Shown: positions 17,903-25,828 of the stretch, piece after piece
Layout of the letters: each line of letters starts with the position of its first letter
Position numbering within the stretch: the stretch's first letter is position 1
From: Pseudanabaena sp. Salubria-1
GTDB taxonomy: Bacteria > Cyanobacteriota > Cyanobacteriia > Pseudanabaenales > Pseudanabaenaceae
Assembly: GCA_023336205.1 (NCBI GenBank)
Contig: JALQCR010000020.1
Location: forward strand, 61,906 to 125,905
DNA length: 64,000 nucleotides
Direction of reading: 5' to 3'
Position numbers and translations under genes: made by a program
The notes under the pieces: model-generated
The model's database searches: none
Told to the model about the DNA's origin: nothing
The model's input: only the letters and a program-made list of their open reading frames with translations

Positions 17903-19160
17903 CTGAGATCTTGCACCATTCAAGAAAAGGGGTTGCAGAAAGAGCAGAAATGTGAAAAAAAGGGCGTAGTAGTAAATTAAATAACGAGCATGGAAAGCAT
18001 CGTTAAGCACGCCCAAGGGCTAGTGTATAGTCTTCTGTGTTTGATGCCAAGTGTGTATCAAACAGCAAGTCTCAATGCAATACTAGGACTATTTCTCGAA
18101 GCACAAAGGCATCCTTATCCAGAACATACACAGATAAAATCAGCGAGTGCACTCAGCCGATTTCTCAATCACTATAACTGGTCAACGAGAGCAGTAATTC
18201 GGTCAACACGGCAGGCTATTTTGGGACAAATCGCCAAGCATCGCCCATCGAAACAAGTGCCATTAAAGATACTGATAGACTTGACTACCCTAGAAAAAAG
18301 CGGCAAGTTTTTACATTTGAGCAATCCCACCCAAAACGAACCAGACCCATGGGTGAGAATACTAAACGGAAAGCGAGGACTACATCTGGTTGTACTGTAT
18401 CTGGTCTATGGAGAGTGGCGCGTACCATGGAGTTTTAGAGTATGGCGCGGCAAAGGATACCCCAGTCCCTCTGACTTAGCTTGTAAGTTATTGGGGACAG
18501 TACCCAAGCAACTAACCCAAGGCAAGACTGTGATTGTCCTTGCTGATACTGAGTTTAGTACGGTGAAGTTTTTCAATACTGTCCGCGCCAAGACTTGGCG
18601 CATCGTTGTCGGTGTACGCAACAATCGTAAACTTCAAGATGGCCGTACAGTCAAACAACTTTATCGTCATGGCAAACGTGGACAACAAATTTTGCTAGAA
18701 GGGCTAACTCAGCCTTTGACGATCTCTTGGTTTTGGCTCAAAAGAGCTGATAGTAAACGGGAGTTACGCTTTGTTGTCTCTTCTCATCCTTATTCTGGTG
18801 CTTATCTGGTGATGTTAGGTCGTAAGCGTTGGGCGATTGAGGGATTCTTCAAAACCATCAAACATCGCTTTGGTTTGCATTGTTTTGGGCAATCTACAAA
18901 ACTTGGTGTTTATCGTTGGCTTATCCTCTCTCTGCTTGCTTATCTTTTGGCCCATTGGATTGATCAATGGTCGAGTCCTCCTGTCTTGGACTGGAAAGCT
19001 ACCTGTGATTTGACACTTTCCGTTTTATTTCCTTCTGTCCTTTGGTTGAAACTTCTTAGGTATCTCCAAATTAGTGCCGATATTGCTGCTCGTCATGGGT
19101 TTGAAATTATTCTCAAACCCATTCCTACTTAACTCTTTCAGGAATGGTGCAAGATCTCAG
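17903..19160 (+). mobile_element. IS4/IS701-type insertion sequence, complete
   Basis: 1258 bp with perfect 19-bp inverted ends CTGAGATCTTGCACCATTC and a 4-bp duplication ATAA (17899-17902, 19161-19164). The ends and duplication were fixed by requiring the interrupted glycosyltransferase to read through. One full transposase is inside, opposite in strand to the gene it interrupts. Confidence 0.93.
17990..19132 (+). CDS. IS4/IS701-superfamily transposase
   Basis: 380 residues, DDE type. First Asp in KILIDLTTLEKSG, second in VIVLADTEFST, and the IS4 signature R-(3)-E-(6)-K in GRKRWAIEGFFKTIKHRFGL near residue 290. The C-terminus is hydrophobic with a run around LILSLLAYLLAHWIDQW, common in this group. 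The 4-bp duplication favours the IS701 branch, but family placement needs a database comparison. Frame intact. Confidence 0.9.
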   Translation: MESIVKHAQGLVYSLLCLMPSVYQTASLNAILGLFLEAQRHPYPEHTQIKSASALSRFLNHYNWSTRAVIRSTRQAILGQIAKHRPSKQVPLKILIDLTTLEKSGKFLHLSNPTQNEPDPWVRILNGKRGLHLVVLYLVYGEWRVPWSFRVWRGKGYPSPSDLACKLLGTVPKQLTQGKTVIVLADTEFSTVKFFNTVRAKTWRIVVGVRNNRKLQDGRTVKQLYRHGKRGQQILLEGLTQPLTISWFWLKRADSKRELRFVVSSHPYSGAYLVMLGRKRWAIEGFFKTIKHRFGLHCFGQSTKLGVYRWLILSLLAYLLAHWIDQWSSPPVLDWKATCDLTLSVLFPSVLWLKLLRYLQISADIAARHGFEIILKPIPT

Positions 19161-19448
19161 ATAATGCTCATATTTTTTGATAATTTCCACTGAGTTATCA
19201 TTACTACCACCATCAATAATAATGTATTCAAGATTTGGATAGCCTTGAAGTAATATCGAGCGAATAGTTTCCTCAATAAACTGTCCTTGATTGTAGCTAG
19301 GAGTAACAATGCTAATTCTTGGCCAGTCAGAACCATCAGGCATTTTATCAGGAAATACCTCGGTCTGTTCTGTCCAAGGCCAGCCTGTTTTGTCTTCTGG
19401 TGGGGTAGGTAGATCTTGTAATGTCAGAGCAGTATTTACAAGTACCAT
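19161..19448 (-). pseudogene. Glycosyltransferase family 2, N-terminal part
   Basis: First 96 residues: a polar leader, then RISIVTPSYNQGQFIEETIR and YIIIDGGSNDNSVEII, the nucleotide-sugar binding core of a GT2 enzyme. Interrupted after codon 96 by the IS4/IS701-type element. The current frame picks up a few IS codons and ends at 19125. This is the first gene of the minus-strand pair of glycosyltransferases in this locus. Confidence 0.92.
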
Positions 19449-19663
19449 ATTATCTGATCAAAATCGCAAAATCAGTTCGTGTAGTTAATATAGCGCTTTG
19501 TTTGCATTATCTGGAAGCAAATTGTACAACATCATTCCATATGGTCAATAAAAAACAGCTGTAAGCTGACTTTACATATCTTCAAATACAACTTTGCCGA
19601 AATTGAAGAGAAGCTAAGAGAGTGTTTGAGAAGTTAAGCGAGGCGTTTAAGGGATGCCCTAAA
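19449..19663. other. Spacer with no recognised gene
   Basis: AT-rich stretch between the glycosyltransferase start and the transposase relic. A degenerate continuation of the ISKra4-like relic may begin near 19590 (EIEEKLRE-like codons), but the frame is broken. No terminator or operator is evident. Confidence 0.4.
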
Positions 19664-19815
19664 AAGAGATTGTCTCCTGTCTGGGGGATGGACATGACGA
19701 TATTTGGAATTTGTTTGCACAAATAGCTCCCGCAGAGCAACGCTTTGAAATCCTTGATTGGTATCATCTAGTTGAGCATTTACATGGCGTTGGTGGTTCC
19801 ATACGCCGACTAGAA
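19664..19815 (+). pseudogene. ISKra4-family transposase fragment
   Basis: In-frame codons give SCLGDGHDDIWNLFAQ followed by IAPAEQRFEILDWYHLVEHL and GVGGSIRRLE, a conserved block of ISKra4-type transposases (LGDGHDGIWN, EILDWFHLVENL). Only about 50 residues remain. It fuses directly to the menA fragment, so the junction probably records an old insertion followed by deletion. Confidence 0.8.
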
Positions 19816-20294
19816 TTCGATTGGGATATCAGGGCTGGGGAGAAGTTTTATGCTTTTTTGCCTTTGGTCCTCTAGGTGTATCGCCTGCTTACTACAGTCA
19901 AACTAAATCTTGGTCAGTCGGCTCAATTGCAGCAGCGATCATTGTCGGCATTATTACTAGTCTGATCTTATTTTGTTCGCATTTTAATCAAGTTAACGAT
20001 GATCTTGCCGCAGGTAAGCGATCGCCTGTTGTGCGTTTGGGGACTAAGCGAGCAGCACAACTTTTACCTTGGGTTTGTAGCGTGATCTATGCGATTACGA
20101 TTATTGCGATCATGCTACACTTTTTCCCGACTTGGACTGCGATCGTGCTGATTAGCTTACCAATCGCATGGAGATTATGTTCATTTATCCGTGAAAATCA
20201 CGATCGTGCCGAACTTTTACTCAACTATCGATTTATTGCTGTTGCCCTGCATTTTGTGGTTGGTTCATGCCTTAGTATCAGCTTGATTTTATAG
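19815..20294 (+). pseudogene. menA: menA, C-terminal half (phytyltransferase)
   Basis: About 159 residues match the C-terminal half of 1,4-dihydroxy-2-naphthoate phytyltransferase, the membrane prenyltransferase of phylloquinone synthesis: LGYQGWGEVLCFFAFGPLGV, the second Asp-rich motif in HFNQVNDDLAAGKRSPVVRL, and three to four membrane spans (IIVGIITSLILF, VIYAITIIAIML, FIAVALHFVVGSCLSISLIL). The N-terminal half, with the first Asp-rich motif, is gone and replaced by an ISKra4 relic. It cannot be functional, so an intact menA must exist elsewhere if the strain makes phylloquinone. Confidence 0.88.
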
Positions 20295-20306
20295 CCTTTT
20301 ACTTAA

Positions 20307-20364
20307 AACAAGGAAAGAGTTTGGTTTTTATATTTCATAAAAACCAAACTCTTTCCTTGTTTTA
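20307..20364. terminator. Bidirectional terminator
   Basis: Near-perfect stem AAAACAAGGAAAGAGTTTGG / CCAAACTCTTTCCTTGTTTT with A and T tracts on both sides. It separates convergent menA remnant and glycosyltransferase remnant and overlaps the stop region of the latter. Confidence 0.85.
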
Positions 20365-20996
20365 GAGGTGATCAATCTAAAACGAGTTAGATGCTTTACA
20401 TTAGCAAAGAAATCAAATTTAGGCACTAGCTTTGTATAAAAAGCATCGACAGCAAAAATATTGTCCCCATTTGTTCTGGAGTAAATTGCACCACAAAAAG
20501 GAATATTGTTTAAGACAATTTTATGGGCAGGCAAGCATTTACATGTGTGGTCATAGAAGTTCGTCTCTACGGAGTCTTTGTTACCAAAATCTATAAAAAG
20601 ATAGTGAAACAAATCTGGCTTAATAATTACAGAGCTTCCACAATATTCTCCAAATTCCTTACGAAGATAATATAAATAGTTGTTTGTGTATTCATGTATA
20701 TATCCTTTGTTGAAGTGCCAACCAGTTTGTTCGGAGTTTCTCTTTACGAATTCTGCAATCTTATTACTTATTAGGTCATCGGCATCAACTACCATGACAT
20801 GGGAGGGACTAAGATGTTTACTTCTTTCCAATCCAATAGCTAGTTTTTGGGCTTTATCCTTCTCCCGCATCAGCCATTCTGCAGAAGGGACTGGCAAATC
20901 CACCTCTATATACTCTACAAATGGCGTATGAAAGTTAATAATCGGTTTTTCATTACAGACAACAACAACATGGAAGTCAGAGCAGGTTTGCCCACA
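20328..20996 (-). pseudogene. Glycosyltransferase, larger part beyond the MITE
   Basis: Continues 21139-21231 in frame after removal of the MITE and one TATAGATC duplication; the junction reads R-T-L-R-S-I-C-G-Q-T-C-S-D-F. Contains FHVVVVCNEKP, a VMVVDADDLIS metal-binding motif and C-terminal helices. Restored length is 253 residues (254 codons, no internal stop). Family likely GT2-like or GT-A; no close match recognised. A shorter frame from a GTG at 20903 lacks the nucleotide-binding start. Confidence 0.92.
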
Positions 20997-21004
20997 TATA
21001 GATC

Positions 21005-21138
21005 GGCTCTTCTGGGTTCATGGGGATAAGCACAGCTAATAGTAATCAGAATCCTCTCGGAGCAACAGTTACAGCCCTACCATGTCGCCAATAATTGTAT
21101 CGATACTGTACCATTTACCCCTCAAACCCAGATGAGCC
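21005..21138. mobile_element. 134-bp MITE, copy B
   Basis: Apparently identical over all 134 bp to copy A at 4084-4217, with ends GGCTC(T or A)TCTGGGTT and a perfect 8-bp duplication TATAGATC (20997-21004, 21139-21146). It inserted after codon 31 of a glycosyltransferase gene. Net insertion of 142 bp shifts the frame. Lack of divergence between copies suggests recent movement. Confidence 0.97.
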
Positions 21139-21231
21139 TATAGATCTCAGTGTCCTTTCAAAAAAAGCGCAAGTCAGCTCCCAAGATTTTGAAGCTTTAG
21201 GACTTTTCAAAGGTATGATAAATACGATCAT
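21139..21231 (-). pseudogene. Glycosyltransferase, first 31 codons
   Basis: ATG at 21231 opens a frame MIVFIIPLKSPKASKSWELT and eleven further residues that leads, after excision of the MITE, directly into 20328-20996. The beta strand IVFIIPLKS is the usual start of a GT-A fold. Found by reading across the MITE; as it stands the gene is dead. Confidence 0.9.
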
Positions 21232-21747
21232 AGTTATACTTTGAGTAATAAGTTAAGCCGAACAATTAACGAACTATTATACATAAGTTTTTTGTTACTG
21301 GTTAACAAATCTCCAAAAAAGTAAATCCAGAAATCCAATGATTTAGAAAAATTGCCGACACTTTAATTTTTTCTCTTCCCTAACTATATCCAAGTAAAAG
21401 ACTAAGGATTGTTCAACTATTGATATAGACTATATGATTGCATATAGCAATTCCAGATGAGTTGCGAGTAGGGACAATTCATGAATTGCCTCTACTCACT
21501 CACGCAGGTCAAACAAATATTTTCCTACATATCATTTAAGATTGCTATAGCAATCTTAAATTGCTTGTGAGATTGCACCCCTGCGGAGCACAATCTCACA
21601 AGCAATTTAACCTCACAAATGAATTAGGATTGCTATAATACTAATCCAAAATCATTTGAAATCATTTTGAGATTTGGTATAATTTTTTACTTTTCAGACT
21701 ATATCACTCAGTAAACTAGGTTTGATCTATAACTCCCAGAAAAGCAA
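21232..21747. other. Intergenic region with a palindrome and hairpin
   Basis: Divergent promoters for the two flanking glycosyltransferases must lie here. It contains a 22-bp perfect palindrome built of TAAGATTGCTA and its complement (21537-21558), followed by a hairpin with arms AAATTGCTTGTGAGATTG (21558-21609). The sequence ATTGCTATA recurs after the hairpin, another example of nested palindromes in spacers here. No gene seen. Confidence 0.6.
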
Positions 21748-22689
21748 ATGAAACCATCCATATCTATATGTATTCCAACATATCAAAGACCAATATTTCT
21801 TAAGGCTGCTTTGCATTCGGTTCTAGAACAAAGCTTACAACCAAGTGAGATTATCATAGGGGATGATTCTCACGATGATATAACTGAAAAGATAGTTTTA
21901 GATATTAAGGAAAATTGTGAAATCCCGATCTTTTATACTAGGCATTCTCCATCTTTAGGACAAGCAGGAAATGTTAATTTCTTGTATGACAAAGCACAAG
22001 GACATAAAATAGTGCTTCTTCATGATGACGACTTGCTTTTGCCTAACGCCATTGAAGATTTGAATAACTGTTGGAATATGCATCCCGACTTGATAGCAGC
22101 CTACGGCAAACAATACATTATTTCTGAAGAAGGGGAAGTTAATCTAGAAGAAAGCCATAATCTTAATCAGATGTTCTTCCGTACTAGCGATTATGCAGGA
22201 CTACAGAAATCCTCTTTAGAGGTTGCGATTCTGCATCAGTTCCCAAGTAATGGCTATATGGTTCTTGCTTCCGCAGCTAAGTTTATCAGGTACCGCCCCT
22301 ATCAAGAAGTAGGTACGGGATGCGATTTTGATTTTAGCTTGCGGCTTAGCCTAGAGTATTCAAACTTCTTTTTTCTGGACAAATATACTGCAAAATACCG
22401 ACTTAGTAATACCTCGGTTTCTAAAAGTTCCAATGATGACGCGGCTGCACAATCTTTCAACATAGTCCTCACAACTAATGTTCCCGAAGAATTATCTTGG
22501 GCTAAGGAGTATGAACTAAAAAGATCCGCACCGATCGCTATAGTACAATTGATTGACTTGGGTAAGCGGAAACAAGCTTTAGATATCTATTTCAGCAAAT
22601 ACCATCCTTGGTCTAGTCGATTTAGCTTGGGAGGAGTTCGTAGACTAATTAAAGCATTTCTGCCAAGAACAATAGGGAAATTGATTTAG
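21748..22689 (+). CDS. Glycosyltransferase family 2
   Basis: 313 residues, GT-A fold: SISICIPTYQRPIFLKAALH at the start, EIIIGDDSHDD, and LLHDDDLLLPNAI carrying the metal-binding acidic cluster; acceptor-side GTGCDFDFSLRL near residue 195. It should transfer a sugar in synthesis of a cell-surface glycan or glycolipid. Followed after 20 bp by a GT4 gene, so the two are one operon. It is one of only two intact glycosyltransferases left at this locus. Confidence 0.9.
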   Translation: MKPSISICIPTYQRPIFLKAALHSVLEQSLQPSEIIIGDDSHDDITEKIVLDIKENCEIPIFYTRHSPSLGQAGNVNFLYDKAQGHKIVLLHDDDLLLPNAIEDLNNCWNMHPDLIAAYGKQYIISEEGEVNLEESHNLNQMFFRTSDYAGLQKSSLEVAILHQFPSNGYMVLASAAKFIRYRPYQEVGTGCDFDFSLRLSLEYSNFFFLDKYTAKYRLSNTSVSKSSNDDAAAQSFNIVLTTNVPEELSWAKEYELKRSAPIAIVQLIDLGKRKQALDIYFSKYHPWSSRFSLGGVRRLIKAFLPRTIGKLI

Positions 22690-22709
22690 TCTATAGCGAG
22701 TTAACTAAA

Positions 22710-23810
22710 ATGAATAAAGTCCAGCATTGCTCTGGAGGGATATCTTCTATTGGTGGAATTGAGTCCTATCTAAATGGATTGTTAACTTCACTACCAGATA
22801 TGTATGATCAAGAGCTCGTCAAATGTTTAGATGATTTTGATCAAAGTCAAAGTACCTTACTCCACATTCATGATGCAAAAATACTGAAGTTTATAACCAA
22901 TGAGTGTCCTGCGGTTTATACCGTGCACAACCATAACTTTTACTGTCCTAGTGGTTCTAAATATTTGCAAGGACAAGCAAAAGTGTGTGATCGCAAAATG
23001 AGTGTTTTCGGTTGCACTTGGGGGCATTTGATTGATGGTTGTGGCAGTCGTAGACCAGAAAAAATTATTGGTAACTTTAGGAGAGCCTATAGTGAGCTAG
23101 AAACAATCAAAAAATTGGGGATTACGGTGATCGCAAATAGTGATTATGTGCGATCGCAATTAATTGTAAATGGACTACCTGCATCACAGGTAGTCACATT
23201 AAAATATGGTATTGCCGCACCTCAAAGCAATCATATCCCCCTAGATAAATACACCCATACTCGGCAGCGGATCTTTTTTGTGGGTAGGATTGTGCCAGAG
23301 AAGGGGTTGGATTGGTTGCTGAGAACGATGCCACTATTAGATGCTGGTATTCATCTTGATATTGCTGGCGAAGGGTGGGCAATGCCCCAAGTTCGCCAGC
23401 TAGCAGAGAGTCTCAATATTAGTGATCGCATTACTTGGCATGGCTGGTGTCAAAAAGAGAAACTAGAAGATCTGTATCGGCAAAGTTTTGCAGTGATTTT
23501 TCCTAGCGTATGGCCAGAGCCTGCGGGGTTAGTAACTTTAGAATCTTACGCAAGATTCCGTCCAGTGATTGCTAGTGATGTTGGCGGTATCCCTGAACAT
23601 GTTCAGGCTGGGAAGACGGGGATTTTGGTTGAGCCAAATAATACTCAAAAATTAGCTGCTGCGATTACGGATCTGGCAAATGATTTTGATAAAGCTCGTG
23701 AGATTGGTATAGCAGGCAATGCTCTATTTCACTCAGAATTCACTCTTGCTATACATGCTCAAAGACTGGCAGAAATTTATGAATTGGCGATCGCCAAGTT
23801 TCATAAGTAA
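22710..23810 (+). CDS. Glycosyltransferase family 4
   Basis: 366 residues, GT-B fold. The start SSIGGIESYLNGLL is the glycine-rich acceptor loop, and the C-terminal half shows RIFFVGRIVPEKGLDWLL and the donor-binding PSVWPEPAGLVTLESYA (E-x7-E motif), as in mannosyl- or glucosyltransferases of polysaccharide synthesis. A Cys-rich stretch (YCPSGSKY, DRKMSVFGCTWGHLIDGC) in the N-terminal half is typical of a GT4 subgroup. Ends in the hairpin at 23809-23845. Acceptor unknown. Confidence 0.92.
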   Translation: MNKVQHCSGGISSIGGIESYLNGLLTSLPDMYDQELVKCLDDFDQSQSTLLHIHDAKILKFITNECPAVYTVHNHNFYCPSGSKYLQGQAKVCDRKMSVFGCTWGHLIDGCGSRRPEKIIGNFRRAYSELETIKKLGITVIANSDYVRSQLIVNGLPASQVVTLKYGIAAPQSNHIPLDKYTHTRQRIFFVGRIVPEKGLDWLLRTMPLLDAGIHLDIAGEGWAMPQVRQLAESLNISDRITWHGWCQKEKLEDLYRQSFAVIFPSVWPEPAGLVTLESYARFRPVIASDVGGIPEHVQAGKTGILVEPNNTQKLAAAITDLANDFDKAREIGIAGNALFHSEFTLAIHAQRLAEIYELAIAKFHK

Positions 23811-23845
23811 TAATAAAAGTCTGCCCTCGGCAGACTTTTATTATT
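23809..23845. terminator. Bidirectional terminator between GT4 and rpaB
   Basis: Stem AATAATAAAAGTCTGCC / GGCAGACTTTTATTATT with loop CTC between convergent genes; it overlaps the final codons of rpaB. Confidence 0.85.
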
Positions 23846-24581
23846 ATGCTTGTTTAGATTCTGAACCATCAATGATGCGCTGGAATAGATAGCCTGTACC
23901 ACGCGCAGTCAATATTAACTCAGGGTTACTAGGATCTTCTTCTAGCTTCGCACGTAGTCGCGAAATGTGAACATCGACTACGCGAGTATCCACATGGCGC
24001 TCTGGCGTGTAGCCCCAAACTTCTTGCAAGATTTCGGCTCTTGAGAAAGCTTCACCCGATCGCCCAACTAATAGCTCTAACAAACTAAACTCCATCCCCG
24101 TCAAGCGAATACGCTCATCGGATTTATAGACTTGACGCTTGTTGGTATCAATCTTGATCGTATTGATATGAATTACCCCAGAGCTAGGGATGCCTGACGT
24201 GCCATTGCGATCAAAACGTCGCAATACTGAACGAATTCGAGCTTCTAATTCCTTAGGCGAAAAAGGCTTAACAACGTAGTCATCTGCACCTAATTCAAGC
24301 CCAGTAATGCGATCGGCAACATCGCCTAACGCTGTCAGCATGATAATCGGAATATCAGACTCTTTGCGAAGCTCTTGACATACCCCGTAGCCGTCGAGCT
24401 TTGGCATCATGACATCAAGAACCACCAAATCGGGATTCTCTTTATGAAAAACTTCGATCGCTTCTTCGCCATCTGCGGCGGTGACAACCTCGTAACCGAT
24501 CATCGACAGACGTGTCTCCAGAATTCGGCGAATACTTGCTTCGTCGTCTACAACTAAAATTTTTTCCTTATGGTTTTCCAA
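23844..24581 (-). CDS. rpaB: Response regulator RpaB
   Basis: 245-residue OmpR/PhoB-type regulator. Receiver domain (KILVVDDEASIRRIL, phosphorylated Asp in LVVLDVMMPKLDG, Lys in YVVKPFSPKE) and winged helix (LTGMEFSLLELLVGRSGEAF, ERHVDTRVVDVHISRLRAKL). Near-identity to cyanobacterial RpaB/Ycf27 is clear. RpaB works with the Hik33 kinase and binds HLR1 sites to hold down high-light genes and regulate photosystem genes. It is divergent from a high-light-inducible gene, a likely target. Confidence 0.95.
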   Translation of the reverse strand: MENHKEKILVVDDEASIRRILETRLSMIGYEVVTAADGEEAIEVFHKENPDLVVLDVMMPKLDGYGVCQELRKESDIPIIMLTALGDVADRITGLELGADDYVVKPFSPKELEARIRSVLRRFDRNGTSGIPSSGVIHINTIKIDTNKRQVYKSDERIRLTGMEFSLLELLVGRSGEAFSRAEILQEVWGYTPERHVDTRVVDVHISRLRAKLEEDPSNPELILTARGTGYLFQRIIDGSESKQA

Positions 24582-24814
24582 GCCAGTTTACACTCCACTA
24601 TGTTGCTAGCTGCAATTCAGTAAAATCTTATAGTTTTACATATTTATTTAGCTAAGTTTACAAGAAATCGGTCGTTACAATCCGAAAACAAAACTTAAAG
24701 TTTCAGAACAGGCTAAATCTGAATTTTGTATATCTGTCAAGATTTTTTTTGGATATAAAACGATGCGTTAAATTGAGTAAGCGCTAAATCTCAAACCATG
24801 GAGAGCGAATTACG
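24582..24814. other. Divergent rpaB-hli promoter region
   Basis: AT-rich. Three TTTACA/GTTACA hexamers occur at 24635, 24657 and 24674 on the plus strand. RpaB binds HLR1, a pair of such hexamers spaced ten bases apart; the spacing here (22 and 17) does not fit well, so a true HLR1 is not claimed. Confidence 0.4.
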
Positions 24815-24904
24815 ATGTCTCTGTTTTCTCGATTTTATGTGGGTGATTGCGATAAAATCATATTAAGTTTTATGCAAAATGAGGATTTTTTCGATCATGA
24901 CTGA
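24815..24904 (+). CDS. Possible 29-aa leader peptide overlapping hli start
   Basis: ATG at 24815 has a good Shine-Dalgarno (GGAGAG, 9 bases upstream) and opens a 29-codon frame whose TGA at 24902-24904 overlaps the first codons of hli (ATG at 24897). Start with SD plus stop over the next start is the layout of a translationally coupled leader. The peptide (MSLFSRFYVG...) has no known family. It may be chance. Confidence 0.3.
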   Translation: MSLFSRFYVGDCDKIILSFMQNEDFFDHD

Positions 24905-25067
24905 ACCAACTCAAGTACCACAGGCTACTGATCCGAAAATGGGATTTAACACTTATGCAGAAAGATTAAATGGTCGAGCTGCGATGATTGGCTTTATCCT
25001 CGCGGTAGGGATCGAGTTTGTCACTGGTCAGGGTTTATTGGCATGGCTAGGTATTATTAATCCATAA
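24897..25067 (+). CDS. High-light-inducible protein (Hli/SCP)
   Basis: 56 residues from the ATG at 24897, preceded by GAGG; a longer frame starts at 24879 but covers the ribosome site. One membrane helix with the chlorophyll-binding motif of the LHC superfamily: ERLNGRAAMIGFILAVGIEF. Such one-helix proteins bind chlorophyll and carotenoid, protect photosystem assembly intermediates and quench energy under strong light. Followed by a strong hairpin. Opposite rpaB, the known repressor of such genes. Confidence 0.92.
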   Translation: MTEPTQVPQATDPKMGFNTYAERLNGRAAMIGFILAVGIEFVTGQGLLAWLGIINP

Positions 25068-25099
25068 ATATCTGTACAGCGCTTTGCGCTAAATTAAAC

Positions 25100-25154
25100 A
25101 ACAAATAATTTTTTAAAAGGCTTGTAAAATAAGCTTTTTAAAAAATTATTTGTT
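25100..25154. terminator. Terminator after hli
   Basis: Long stem AACAAATAATTTTTTAAAA with complement TTTTTTAAAAAATTATTTGTT around an AAGGCTT/AAGCTT core. Confidence 0.75.
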
Positions 25155-25190
25155 TCTCTGATTTCTACAAGTTTTAGTAAAATTTCTAAT

Positions 25191-25679
25191 ATGACATCTG
25201 GCAAAATCGAGAACTCTCTATACTGGACTGCGGCAATTTTGGGATTAGTTCTCGATCAAGCCTCTAAATATTTAGTCGTACAATACCTAAAGGGATTGAA
25301 ATCAGTTCCCTTGATTAATGGTGTTTTTCATTTTACCTATGCAACCAATACGGGTGCAGCATTTAGCTTGTTTAGTGGTCAGATTGATTGGCTCAAATGG
25401 GTGTCGATGGTTGTGAGTTTAGGGTTAGTTGCCTTTGGGGTTTTTGGTAAAAACTTAAATCGATGGGAACAGGTTGGCTATGGCTGTATTTTAGCAGGAG
25501 CCGCAGGTAATGGCATCGATCGCTTTGTAGCTGGTTATGTGGTTGATTTTATCGATATACGGATTATTAGATTTGCGATTTTCAATATTGCTGATGTCTT
25601 CATCAATGTTGGTCTAGTTTGTTTAGCGATCGCAGTTTTATTTGTCAGTAAGTCATCAAAGCCCAAAAAACTAGAATGA
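25191..25679 (+). CDS. lspA: Lipoprotein signal peptidase (signal peptidase II)
   Basis: 162 residues, four membrane spans. It cleaves signal peptides of diacylglyceryl-modified prolipoproteins at the inner membrane. The two catalytic Asp are in GAAGNGIDRF and FAIFNIADVFINVG; conserved LVLDQASKYLV and YATNTGAAFSLF are also present. Starts 36 bp after the hli terminator and ends before a hairpin, so it is its own transcript. Confidence 0.96.
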   Translation: MTSGKIENSLYWTAAILGLVLDQASKYLVVQYLKGLKSVPLINGVFHFTYATNTGAAFSLFSGQIDWLKWVSMVVSLGLVAFGVFGKNLNRWEQVGYGCILAGAAGNGIDRFVAGYVVDFIDIRIIRFAIFNIADVFINVGLVCLAIAVLFVSKSSKPKKLE

Positions 25680-25714
25680 TGTTTTTGCGCTCACTCTAGG
25701 AATTTTGATTATAA

Positions 25715-25769
25715 AAAAATAGTTGCGATGAAGGTCAGCCTACGGCTAACTTTCATCGCAACTATTTTT
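25715..25769. terminator. Terminator after lspA
   Basis: Stem AAAAATAGTTGCGATGAA with perfect complement, loop containing AGCC-TACG-GGCT. Confidence 0.75.
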
Positions 25770-25828
25770 GGGCTTTAGAGCGTGAAGCGCTATATTTCTA
25801 ATTAGAAGTTATTAAGAGACTTAGCAGT

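Noticed and set aside
19582..19767. 61-aa minus-strand frame
   Set aside because: Antisense to the ISKra4 transposase block, which has clear family motifs on the plus strand.
24597..24700. HLR1 site for RpaB between rpaB and hli
   Set aside because: TTTACA-type hexamers are present, but their spacing is not that of HLR1; kept only as a note.
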